Assembly: GCA_002417685.1 (NCBI GenBank)
Contig: DICP01000054.1
Span: 7,074-14,382 of the forward strand
From: Candidatus Mesolinea sp. UBA5823
Lineage (GTDB): Bacteria; Chloroflexota; Anaerolineae; Anaerolineales; Anaerolineaceae
DNA: 7,309 bases
Direction of reading: 5' to 3'
Below are positions 1 to 5,197 of this stretch, in pieces; position 1 is the stretch's first letter, and each line of letters opens with the position of its first letter. The translations under genes were made by a program, and so were the position numbers. The notes below the pieces were generated by a model, which was not told the DNA's origin, did not search any database, and was given only the letters and a program-made list of their open reading frames with translations.

Positions 1-857
1 GAAAGCGTCATCACCACCGCGCCCATATTTTTGAGGCTCAGCAATCCATTGAGGTAATCCTTCGGCAAATCCGGGGTCAGCTTTGCCATCATCCCTGGCG
101 AAAGTGTCACCAACACTTGGTCATACAGTTGTGGCGTTTGGTCCTTGAGCTGGACCTGCAATTTGCCATCTTCCTGCCGAATGATGCTTTGCACCGCGCT
201 CTGGTAATAGATTTCTACCCCGCGGCGTTGCAGCTCAACAGCGAATTTATCGGCAAAAGCCTGGAAGCCACCCGTGAATGTGCCCAGACGCGTGCTGCGC
301 GAATGCAAGCGCGCCCACATCCAAGCCATGTTAACCTCTTTGGCATAGCGCTCGCCAAACTTGCCTACCATCATTGGCTCCCACATCGCTTCATAGACCT
401 GGTTTCCGGCTTTAGCGCGCATCCAGGCGTCGGTGGTGGTTTTTTCCAGCTCACGCCAGTTATTCGTCAGGCGCAAGTAAAGCCCCACAAACCCAAAACG
501 GATTTTATTGATGCCCCAGCCCAAGCCGGGGTACATTATCGCCGCTGGAATGGAATCGAATGGGTAAAACTTGCCCTTGTAATACATAACGCTGACGGGT
601 TTAGGGAAAATTACCTGGTCTGACCAGCCCAATTCATCAATCAAGCCGAGCATGTATTTATCAGAGGTGAACCAATGGTGGTAATAGCGCTCCACAGACC
701 AATCCCAATGCGGTTCTTTGAAGCCCGTGGCTAAGCCGCCAGGGTGATCTGACGCTTCGTAGATGACCACATTTTTGCCTGCGTTGATCAGGTCATAAGC
801 CGCGCTCATCCCGCCGATGCCAGCGCCTACAATCGCGATGCGTTTGCTCGTTTCCAT
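1..857 (-). CDS. NAD(P)/FAD-dependent oxidoreductase, amine-oxidase/protoporphyrinogen-oxidase-like (partial, C-terminus beyond left edge)
   Basis: The first 285 codons of a flavoprotein are open to the left edge, so the C-terminal part is missing. The N-terminus is a classic Rossmann dinucleotide-binding fold: IAIVGAGIGG gives GxGxxG at residues 11-16, and the acidic end of the second strand is Glu34 in VVIYEAS, followed by HPGG near residue 40. Downstream are ERYYHHWF (56-63), a KFGERYA stretch (166-172) and GGFQAFADKFA (196-206). In amine-oxidase-fold desaturases and oxidases the last of these precedes the second FAD-contact segment, seen here as GVEIYYQSAV. The family is HemY/phytoene-desaturase-like (COG1232/1233 type), whose members oxidise small or lipid substrates using FAD. 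The substrate cannot be told from the sequence. The start at 857 has only a weak ribosome site (GGAG about 15 nt upstream). It lies 62 nt after the 53-residue membrane gene and is probably its operon partner. Family confident; function unknown. Confidence 0.88.
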   Translation of the reverse strand, partial: METSKRIAIVGAGIGGMSAAYDLINAGKNVVIYEASDHPGGLATGFKEPHWDWSVERYYHHWFTSDKYMLGLIDELGWSDQVIFPKPVSVMYYKGKFYPFDSIPAAIMYPGLGWGINKIRFGFVGLYLRLTNNWRELEKTTTDAWMRAKAGNQVYEAMWEPMMVGKFGERYAKEVNMAWMWARLHSRSTRLGTFTGGFQAFADKFAVELQRRGVEIYYQSAVQSIIRQEDGKLQVQLKDQTPQLYDQVLVTLSPGMMAKLTPDLPKDYLNGLLSLKNMGAVVMTL

Positions 858-919
858 TACCCTAATTCCATTCTCCAGATTAAATTATTCTAACCAAAAA
901 GCAAGTGTATTCTTATCGA

Positions 920-1081
920 TTATGGCAGCAATGCTCCGACTAAGGCGACGTTTGCAATAACAACGAAGATTACCGCCACAAGAGACACAACGTACATAAT
1001 CCCGAAAAATCTGACCCAACGGTGAATACTTTTGGCATTCTGATTAATCTCTGCGATTTCTTGATAATTTTGGTCTGACAT
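920..1081 (-). CDS. 53-residue single-pass membrane microprotein
   Basis: This short reading frame runs from ATG at 1081 to TAA at 920-922 and encodes 53 residues. A strong Shine-Dalgarno AAAGGAG sits 5 nt before the ATG, which is the main reason to call it a real gene. Residues 1-25 are polar (MSDQNYQEIAEINQNAKSIH then RWVRF). Residues 26-52 are almost entirely hydrophobic (FGIMYVVSLVAVIFVVIANV and on to ALLP), giving one transmembrane helix. The basic RWVR just before the helix suggests a cytoplasmic N-terminus by the positive-inside rule. The gene lies 32 nt after the flippase-like gene and 62 nt before the oxidoreductase on the same strand, so cotranscription is likely. I do not recognise a family. 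It could be a small accessory subunit of either membrane neighbour, but that is inference from position only. Confidence 0.72.
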   Translation of the reverse strand: MSDQNYQEIAEINQNAKSIHRWVRFFGIMYVVSLVAVIFVVIANVALVGALLP

Positions 1082-1086
1082 AGTTG

Positions 1087-1093
1087 CTCCTTT
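1087..1093 (-). promoter_or_regulatory. Strong Shine-Dalgarno site for the 53-residue gene
   Basis: AAAGGAG on the minus strand, 5 nt before the ATG at 1081. It supports the small frame as translated. It contrasts with the promoter-proximal gene of the same operon, whose start at 2154 has no such site. Confidence 0.75.
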
Positions 1094-1113
1094 ATTGGCT
1101 TCTACTTTCTTAA

Positions 1114-2154
1114 TTAAATTTGCGGTTCATGCGAGCCATCCGCATACTCCGTTTGTAATTTAGCGACATCAGTCGTGAGCGAGAAGCCCTCGCGTACAAA
1201 GAAAACGGCACCCAGCACCGTGATCGGCACCCACAGCGCCACCCGCAGCAAAAGCGTGTATCCTAGCGCCAATTCCGAGCCAACCCCAAAGACTTGCAGC
1301 ATGGCTTTGCCGGCTGCATCGAAGGTGCCCAAACCTCCCGGCGCCGCCGGTATCAGCAGCACCAGGTTGACCACGCCATTGATCAGCATCAAGCTCATAA
1401 AGCTGAGCTGGATGCCCATGGCTTTCATCACGCCCCAATAGAGCCCCGTTTCGCAAGTCCAGATGGCAATCGAAAACAGCAGCACCTTGAGCGTCTCACC
1501 AGCAGAGCGCAAGCTGGAGAGCCCTTCAATAAAACGAGTGATAAAGTCGGAGATGCCTTTGCGCAAGCGAGCGATGACGAGATGGTTGATGACCCAATCC
1601 AAGGCTTTTTGGGTCGGCTTGGGGAAGAGCACGAGAGCTAGGAAGAGCGCAAACAGAGCCAAGAAAATCACCGCCCCCCAGGTGGCTACGGCACGGATGG
1701 CGCCGACGTAACTCTGGGCGGAGGGCAGCGCCGTCAGTTGCGAAAGGTTCAATAGCACCAAACCCATAATCACCAGCGCATCGAACAAGCGCTCCACCAC
1801 AATTGTAGCTAAGCTCGCCGAAATCGAGATCTGGTCTTTTTGCTTGAGTAGCACTGCCCGCAGCAGTTCGCCGGCACGCGCGGGATAAACGTTGTTGCCC
1901 ATGTAGCCTATGGCGACTACCTGAAACAGGCGCGGGATAGAGAGCTTTTTCAAGGGGTTGAGCAAGATCTGCCAACGGAAAGCGCGCAGCCACACCCCAA
2001 TGAAGTAGAACACCAACCCCAAAAGCACCCAGCTCCACTGCGCGTGGGTTAGATAGGACCATACCTGAGAAAAATCAACCTCGCGGAAGGCTAAATAGAG
2101 GAAGACTGCACTAATTGCAAACCCTAACCAGATATGCCATTTTTTCAATTTCAT
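1114..2154 (-). CDS. Flippase-like integral membrane protein (LPG synthase transmembrane family, UPF0104)
   Basis: A 346-residue polytopic membrane protein of the lysylphosphatidylglycerol_synthase_TM family (PF03706). Hydrophobic segments lie near residues 8-24, 41-58, 75-90, 115-136, 155-177, 222-242, 250-268 and 294-321. Conserved family stretches are RAFRWQILL (57-65), GYMGNNVYPARAGELLR (83-99), VVERLFD (119-125) and IPAAPGGLGTFDAA (268-281). The family includes the flippase half of MprF and stand-alone proteins such as AglD relatives. Here the cytoplasmic aminoacyl-transferase domain of MprF is absent, and the length is normal for the stand-alone form. Known or proposed roles are moving or modifying lipid-linked molecules at the membrane; the cargo is unknown. 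It is the first gene of a leftward operon with the microprotein and the flavoprotein. The start at 2154 lacks a Shine-Dalgarno sequence but has an extended -10 element 7 nt upstream, suggesting a leaderless message. Confidence 0.9.
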   Translation of the reverse strand: MKLKKWHIWLGFAISAVFLYLAFREVDFSQVWSYLTHAQWSWVLLGLVFYFIGVWLRAFRWQILLNPLKKLSIPRLFQVVAIGYMGNNVYPARAGELLRAVLLKQKDQISISASLATIVVERLFDALVIMGLVLLNLSQLTALPSAQSYVGAIRAVATWGAVIFLALFALFLALVLFPKPTQKALDWVINHLVIARLRKGISDFITRFIEGLSSLRSAGETLKVLLFSIAIWTCETGLYWGVMKAMGIQLSFMSLMLINGVVNLVLLIPAAPGGLGTFDAAGKAMLQVFGVGSELALGYTLLLRVALWVPITVLGAVFFVREGFSLTTDVAKLQTEYADGSHEPQI

Positions 2155-2161
2155 AAAGGTA

Positions 2162-2170
2162 ATTTTACCA
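2162..2170 (-). promoter_or_regulatory. Extended -10 promoter for the leftward operon, apparently leaderless
   Basis: On the minus strand the sequence TGG-TAAAAT (2170 down to 2162) matches an extended -10 (TGn plus hexamer). Seven bases separate it from the ATG at 2154, which places the predicted transcription start on or one base before the start codon. No Shine-Dalgarno sequence precedes this ATG. No convincing -35 box was found, as is usual for extended -10 promoters. This is a motif reading, not a mapped start. Confidence 0.5.
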
Positions 2171-2226
2171 TCTTAGCTTAGCCCTTGTTTTTTTACATAA
2201 ACAATCAAAGTATTCTGTGCTTCTGC

Positions 2227-2235
2227 TGATATACT
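2227..2235 (+). promoter_or_regulatory. Extended -10 promoter for the ABC-F/GNAT operon, apparently leaderless
   Basis: TGA-TATACT is an extended -10 with five of six hexamer matches. Six bases separate it from the ATG at 2242, so transcription would begin at the start codon. No ribosome site lies between it and the ATG, and no good -35 is visible. The spacing mirrors that of the divergent promoter on the other strand. Confidence 0.5.
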
Positions 2236-2241
2236 CATAGT

Positions 2242-4164
2242 ATGCCGCTTCTGACCGCCACCAACCTGAGCAAATCTTTTGGCGCAAATGATATCTTCGC
2301 CGGGCTTGCCTTCTCTATCCCAGAGCGGGCTCGCATTGCCATCGTCGGGCCTAACGGCATCGGCAAGACCACTCTTCTTCGCATCCTGGCAGGGCTCGAA
2401 GAGCCCAGTAGCGGCAGCGTGCACCGCGCCCACGGTTTGCGCTTAGGTTACCTGCCGCAAGAAGCAACCCAAATCAGCGGCGGCACGCTGTGGGAGTATT
2501 GCCTGCAAGCCTTCGAACCTCTGCTCGCGCAAGCTGAGCAGCTCAAAGCGTTCGAGCAAGCCATGCAGTCCCATGAGGCTGACACCAAGCTCGTGGAGCA
2601 ATACGGATCTGTGCTCTCCCGCTTTGAGCAAGCCGGCGGCTACACTTACCCTACGCGCATCAAGCAAACGCTTGCCGGCTTAGGCTTCGCGGTTAGCGAT
2701 TACGTGCGTCCGCTGGCACAGCTCTCGGGCGGGCAGCGCACGCGCGCCATGTTAGCCCGCCTGCTTCTCGAAAGCCCAGACCTGCTCCTTTTGGATGAAC
2801 CCACCAATCACCTCGATATCAGCGCGGTAGAGTGGCTGGAAGCCCTCCTCCAGGATTGGAGCGGCTCGGTCCTGATTGTCTCCCATGACCGCTATTTTCT
2901 GGATCAGACCGCCAGGCAAATCTGGGAAATGACCCCGGCGCTGGAGATATACCGCGGCAATTACACCGCTTACCTGGGTCAGCGTCAGGAGCGTTACGCG
3001 CGCCGCCTGGCTGAATACGAAGCGCAAGTTGAGTACATTCGTAAGCAAGAAGAATACATTCGCCAAAACTTAGGCACACAAAATAACGCTCAAGCTGTTG
3101 GAAGGCAGCGCCGGTTGCAGCGCCTGCTCGCAGACTCGCGCCTCAGCGCCCCTACGGCTAATCTCCGCCCGATGCACTTGCGCTTAGCCATTGCCGGCCG
3201 CTCCGGTGAGCTCGTTTTGCGCACCTATAGCCTGCAAGTAGGCTATGCCGATGAAGGCAAGCCGCTTTTCAGTGCACCGGATCTGGTGCTCAAGCGCGGG
3301 GAGTGCGTGGCAATCATCGGACCTAACGGCGCTGGCAAGACCACTTTCCTCAAGACCATTTTAGGACAGATTCCACCCTTCGCCGGTCGGTTGGAGCTGG
3401 GCGCCAGCCTTAAGGTAGGCTACTTCGCTCAAGCGCACGAGGATCTCTCCCCTGCCAACACACTCATCGAAGAAATCAATAGCGTGGCACCGGCTATGCT
3501 GCCTGCAGAGGTGCGCAACTACTTAGCTAAATACGGCTTTACGGGTGATGAGGTCTTTGAACGCGTAGAGACCCTCTCTGGAGGCGAGCGCGGCAGGCTG
3601 GCTTTGGCAAAGTTAGCTCTCTCCGATGCCAATCTACTGCTGCTGGATGAGCCTACCAATCACTTGGACCTGACCACCCAGGAGGTACTGCAACAGGTGC
3701 TCGCTGAGTACCCCGGCACCATTCTGCTTGTTTCGCATGACCGTTATCTGATTGACGCTTTAGCTACGCAAATCTGGGAGGTAATGCCGCAAGAGGAAGC
3801 ACTGCGCGTATTTACCGGCAGCTACTCTGAATATCGTCAGGCAAAAATCACCGCATCCGCTCCAGGGCTTGGCACGCAAACGAGAGCGAAACAGCCCAAA
3901 CAAGTTGGAAGCCGATCAAAACCAGAAACGCTCAGCCGCAACCGCCGTCAGCAACTGGAAAAGAAACTCGCCGCGCTTGAAGCGCGTATTCATGCCCTCG
4001 AGAGCGAAAAAGCACTGCTGGAAACCAAATTAGCTAACCCGCCAGCCGATGGCAGGAAAGCCGCTGAGTTAGCTGCTCAGTATAATCATCTGCATGCCAA
4101 GCTCGAACCGCTGCTCACGGAATGGGAGCAGCTCGCCACCCTTCTGCAGGAGGACCAAGCATGA
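2242..4164 (+). CDS. ABC-F family ATPase (ribosome-associated, tandem ABC domains)
   Basis: A 640-residue protein with two ATP-binding cassettes and no membrane segments, which is the ABC-F layout. Cassette 1 has Walker A GPNGIGKTT (36-44), signature LSGGQ (161-165), Walker B LLLLDEP followed by TNHLD (181-192) and H-loop His215 in SHDRY. Cassette 2 has Walker A GPNGAGKTT (360-368), signature LSGGE (445-449), the same Walker B (465-476) and His499. Residues about 240-310 form the charged helical linker that in this family reaches the ribosomal P-site tRNA. Residues about 566-638 are a two-helix coiled coil, as in Uup/YdiF-type members. ABC-F proteins bind the ribosomal E site and relieve stalled or poorly formed translation complexes; some protect against antibiotics. 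Nothing here singles out a resistance subtype, so a housekeeping translation factor is more likely. The gene overlaps the downstream acetyltransferase by ATGA. Confidence 0.96.
   Translation: MPLLTATNLSKSFGANDIFAGLAFSIPERARIAIVGPNGIGKTTLLRILAGLEEPSSGSVHRAHGLRLGYLPQEATQISGGTLWEYCLQAFEPLLAQAEQLKAFEQAMQSHEADTKLVEQYGSVLSRFEQAGGYTYPTRIKQTLAGLGFAVSDYVRPLAQLSGGQRTRAMLARLLLESPDLLLLDEPTNHLDISAVEWLEALLQDWSGSVLIVSHDRYFLDQTARQIWEMTPALEIYRGNYTAYLGQRQERYARRLAEYEAQVEYIRKQEEYIRQNLGTQNNAQAVGRQRRLQRLLADSRLSAPTANLRPMHLRLAIAGRSGELVLRTYSLQVGYADEGKPLFSAPDLVLKRGECVAIIGPNGAGKTTFLKTILGQIPPFAGRLELGASLKVGYFAQAHEDLSPANTLIEEINSVAPAMLPAEVRNYLAKYGFTGDEVFERVETLSGGERGRLALAKLALSDANLLLLDEPTNHLDLTTQEVLQQVLAEYPGTILLVSHDRYLIDALATQIWEVMPQEEALRVFTGSYSEYRQAKITASAPGLGTQTRAKQPKQVGSRSKPETLSRNRRQQLEKKLAALEARIHALESEKALLETKLANPPADGRKAAELAAQYNHLHAKLEPLLTEWEQLATLLQEDQA
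4148..4153 (+). promoter_or_regulatory. Shine-Dalgarno site that fixes the GNAT start
   Basis: A perfect AGGAGG lies inside the end of the ABC-F gene, 7 nt before the ATG at 4161. It supports starting the acetyltransferase at 4161 rather than at the in-frame ATG at 4122, which would add 13 residues without family similarity and lengthen the overlap. Confidence 0.85.
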
Positions 4165-4685
4165 GTGCTCAAGCTCAGGAACAAGCCAACACGCTGCCCA
4201 TCACGCCGGCTAGCTTGGGCGACCTGTGGAGGCTACGCCAGCTCGAAAAGCTCACTTTTAGCCGCGAGGATGCCTGGCCGTTGGTGGAACTGCTGTTCGT
4301 CTTGGTCTCTCCCCATATCGTGCGCCTAAAGGTAGATTATGACAACCAAATGATTGCCTTCGTAGCAGGCGATACGCGCCTGAATCAGGGTGCCGGTTGG
4401 ATTATCACTCTTGGGGTGGCACCGGAATGGCGTCTCATCGGGTTAGGCGAGCGTTTGCTCGCAGCTGCCGAACAGGCTATGCACATGCCCGCCATCCGCC
4501 TGACGGTGCGCGCCTCTAACCAAGCCGCCATTGCCCTCTACCAAAAAGCCGGCTACCAGCAGGTGGGCGTCTCGCCGCGCTATTACGTCGGTGGTGAGGA
4601 TGGGCTGATTTTTGAGAAGCGTTTCTTGGAGAGTTTGGTAGAGCATTCATCCAAACAGAATGAGAAAAAGCAAATTTGGGGTTGA
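4161..4685 (+). CDS. GNAT family N-acetyltransferase, RimI-like
   Basis: A 174-residue protein whose core is a GNAT acetyl-CoA-dependent acyltransferase. The acetyl-CoA pyrophosphate loop (motif A) is RLIGLGERLL (91-100), following the beta strand WIITLGVAPEW. Motif B is RLTVRASNQAAIALYQKAGY (113-132), with the RimI-like Asn120 and Tyr127. The segment VGVSPRYYVGGEDGLIFEK (135-153) closely resembles the C-terminal part of RimI-type enzymes, which acetylate protein N-termini such as ribosomal protein S18. The substrate here is unproven, and many family members act on small molecules or antibiotics. The N-terminal 10 residues and the last 15 or so are polar and low in conservation. The start at 4161 is set by AGGAGG and by the ATGA overlap with the ABC-F stop, indicating translational coupling. 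Placement with an ABC-F factor fits a translation-related role. Confidence 0.88.
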   Translation: MSAQAQEQANTLPITPASLGDLWRLRQLEKLTFSREDAWPLVELLFVLVSPHIVRLKVDYDNQMIAFVAGDTRLNQGAGWIITLGVAPEWRLIGLGERLLAAAEQAMHMPAIRLTVRASNQAAIALYQKAGYQQVGVSPRYYVGGEDGLIFEKRFLESLVEHSSKQNEKKQIWG

Positions 4686-4709
4686 ATTAACAGCGGAATA
4701 AGATATAAT
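4682..4709 (+). promoter_or_regulatory. Sigma-70-type promoter between the GNAT and SWIM genes
   Basis: A perfect -10 TATAAT (4704-4709) is preceded, after 16 bases, by TTGAAT (4682-4687), which matches four of six bases of the -35 consensus. The -35 overlaps the stop codon of the GNAT gene. The predicted transcription start is near 4716. This is the best consensus promoter in the window and reads into a structured stretch ending in a terminator. Confidence 0.62.
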
Positions 4710-4715
4710 TAAAGC

Positions 4716-4816
4716 ACCATGAAGGAGTTGGCTTAATACGAGATGATCCGCGCAAGCCAGGCGCAGCGGATTGGTATGCGGGGCACACGCCGTAAGTTAC
4801 GCGTGTGTTTTTGTTT
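4716..4816 (+). ncRNA. Candidate ~100-nt structured RNA or attenuator leader upstream of the SWIM gene
   Basis: This gene-free stretch lies between a near-consensus promoter and an intrinsic terminator, so it predicts a discrete transcript of about 100 nt. Three pairings are visible. TGGCTT (4729-4734) can pair with AAGCCA (4754-4759). ATCCGC (4746-4751) can pair with GCGGAT (4766-4771). The terminator stem lies at 4784-4807. The first two interleave, so they would form an H-type pseudoknot or two competing hairpins. A five-codon frame (ATG at 4719, stop at 4734-4736) starts about 3 nt after the predicted transcript start and contains one strand of the first pairing. I do not recognise a known riboswitch or small-RNA family. 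It could be an independent small RNA or a termination-controlled leader of the SWIM gene 31 nt further on. The structures were paired by eye. Confidence 0.42.
4784..4816 (+). terminator. Intrinsic terminator before the SWIM gene
   Basis: CACACGC (4784-4790) and GCGTGTG (4801-4807) form a perfect 7-bp stem with a 10-base loop, followed directly by TTTTTGTTT (4808-4816). It would end the ~100-nt transcript starting near 4716, and any read-through from the ABC-F/GNAT operon. Because the SWIM ATG is only 31 nt later, regulated read-through is possible. Confidence 0.72.
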
Positions 4817-4847
4817 AAATATCCATAGAAACGGAGTATAGAACAAC

Positions 4848-5096
4848 ATGGACAGTGGAATGATCGGTAAGATTGAAAAAGCTAAACGATACGCCCAAGA
4901 AAAGGAGCGCTTTACGCTCAACAATTTCCAAGCCACCATCAAAGGGGATAATAACGACCACGTGGTGCATTATGTGGATGGCAAGTGGGATTGTGATTGC
5001 AGCTTTTTCCAGACGCGCGGCGTATGTGTGCACACCATGGCGCTCGAAATCCTCTTGAACGGGATGATCCAAAAGGGCGACCATCCGGAATTCTAA
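4848..5096 (+). CDS. Small stand-alone SWIM zinc-finger protein
   Basis: An 82-residue soluble protein consisting of little more than one SWIM domain. The zinc ligands follow CxCx(n)CxH: Cys49, Cys51, Cys60 and His62 in CDCSFFQTRGVCVHTMALE. They are preceded by a short beta-rich segment (FQATIKGDNNDHVVHYVDGK), and the N-terminus is a charged helix (KIEKAKRYAQEKERF). SWIM domains in general bind DNA or proteins and occur in SWI2/SNF2 helicases, MuDR transposases and MEKK1; small bacterial versions are mostly uncharacterised. The ATG at 4848 has GGAG 11 nt upstream, a long but usable spacing. A TATAGA (4837-4842) ending 5 nt before the ATG could instead drive a leaderless message. A second ATG at 4860 is possible. 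The gene follows a promoter-plus-terminator unit and ends just before a terminator hairpin, so it may be under attenuation. Its molecular target is unknown. Confidence 0.85.
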   Translation: MDSGMIGKIEKAKRYAQEKERFTLNNFQATIKGDNNDHVVHYVDGKWDCDCSFFQTRGVCVHTMALEILLNGMIQKGDHPEF

Positions 5097-5122
5097 GTGA
5101 ACAGTACAACCATTTAAGAGCG

Positions 5123-5150
5123 AAGAGCCCTCCAACGAGGGCTCTTTGTG
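5123..5150 (+). terminator. Terminator hairpin after the SWIM gene
   Basis: AAGAGCCCTC (5123-5132) and GAGGGCTCTT (5137-5146) form a perfect 10-bp stem with a CAAC loop, 26 bases after the SWIM stop codon. The following run is T-rich but interrupted (TTGTGTAATTATATT once stem Ts are counted), so it fits best as a rightward terminator. On the other strand the sequence after the stem is less T-rich, so termination of the converging restriction operon here is less certain. Confidence 0.75.
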
Positions 5151-5197
5151 TAATTATATTAAATATTTGATTAGTAAAGATATATTTGTCTAAGAAA

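Noticed and set aside
117..623. 168-codon plus-strand open frame opposite the flavoprotein gene
   Set aside because: It is antisense to a frame with clear FAD-binding motifs, has no recognisable domain, and has the composition of a shadow frame.
1169..2062. Several open frames of 82 to 178 codons on both strands within the flippase-like gene
   Set aside because: All overlap the conserved membrane-protein frame in other phases; their translations are Arg/Ala/Gly-rich without domains, as expected of GC-rich shadow frames.
2173..3079. Minus-strand open frames opposite the ABC-F gene
   Set aside because: The ABC-F frame has complete paired Walker and signature motifs, and the opposite frames show no family features or ribosome sites.
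4122..4160. Upstream in-frame ATG start for the acetyltransferase
   Set aside because: It adds MGAARHPSAGGPS, lies deep in the ABC-F coding end and lacks a ribosome site, whereas ATG 4161 has AGGAGG at 7 nt.
4743..4841. 32-codon plus-strand frame starting ATG at 4743 through the hairpin region
   Set aside because: Its nearest Shine-Dalgarno sequence is about 15 nt away, it runs through the terminator stem and T-run, and the basic Cys-containing product looks like a chance translation.
5123..5146. Perfect inverted repeat as a possible transposon end or attachment site
   Set aside because: It has a short 4-base loop and follows a stop codon with a T-rich tail, which fits a terminator; no matching second copy was found in the window.
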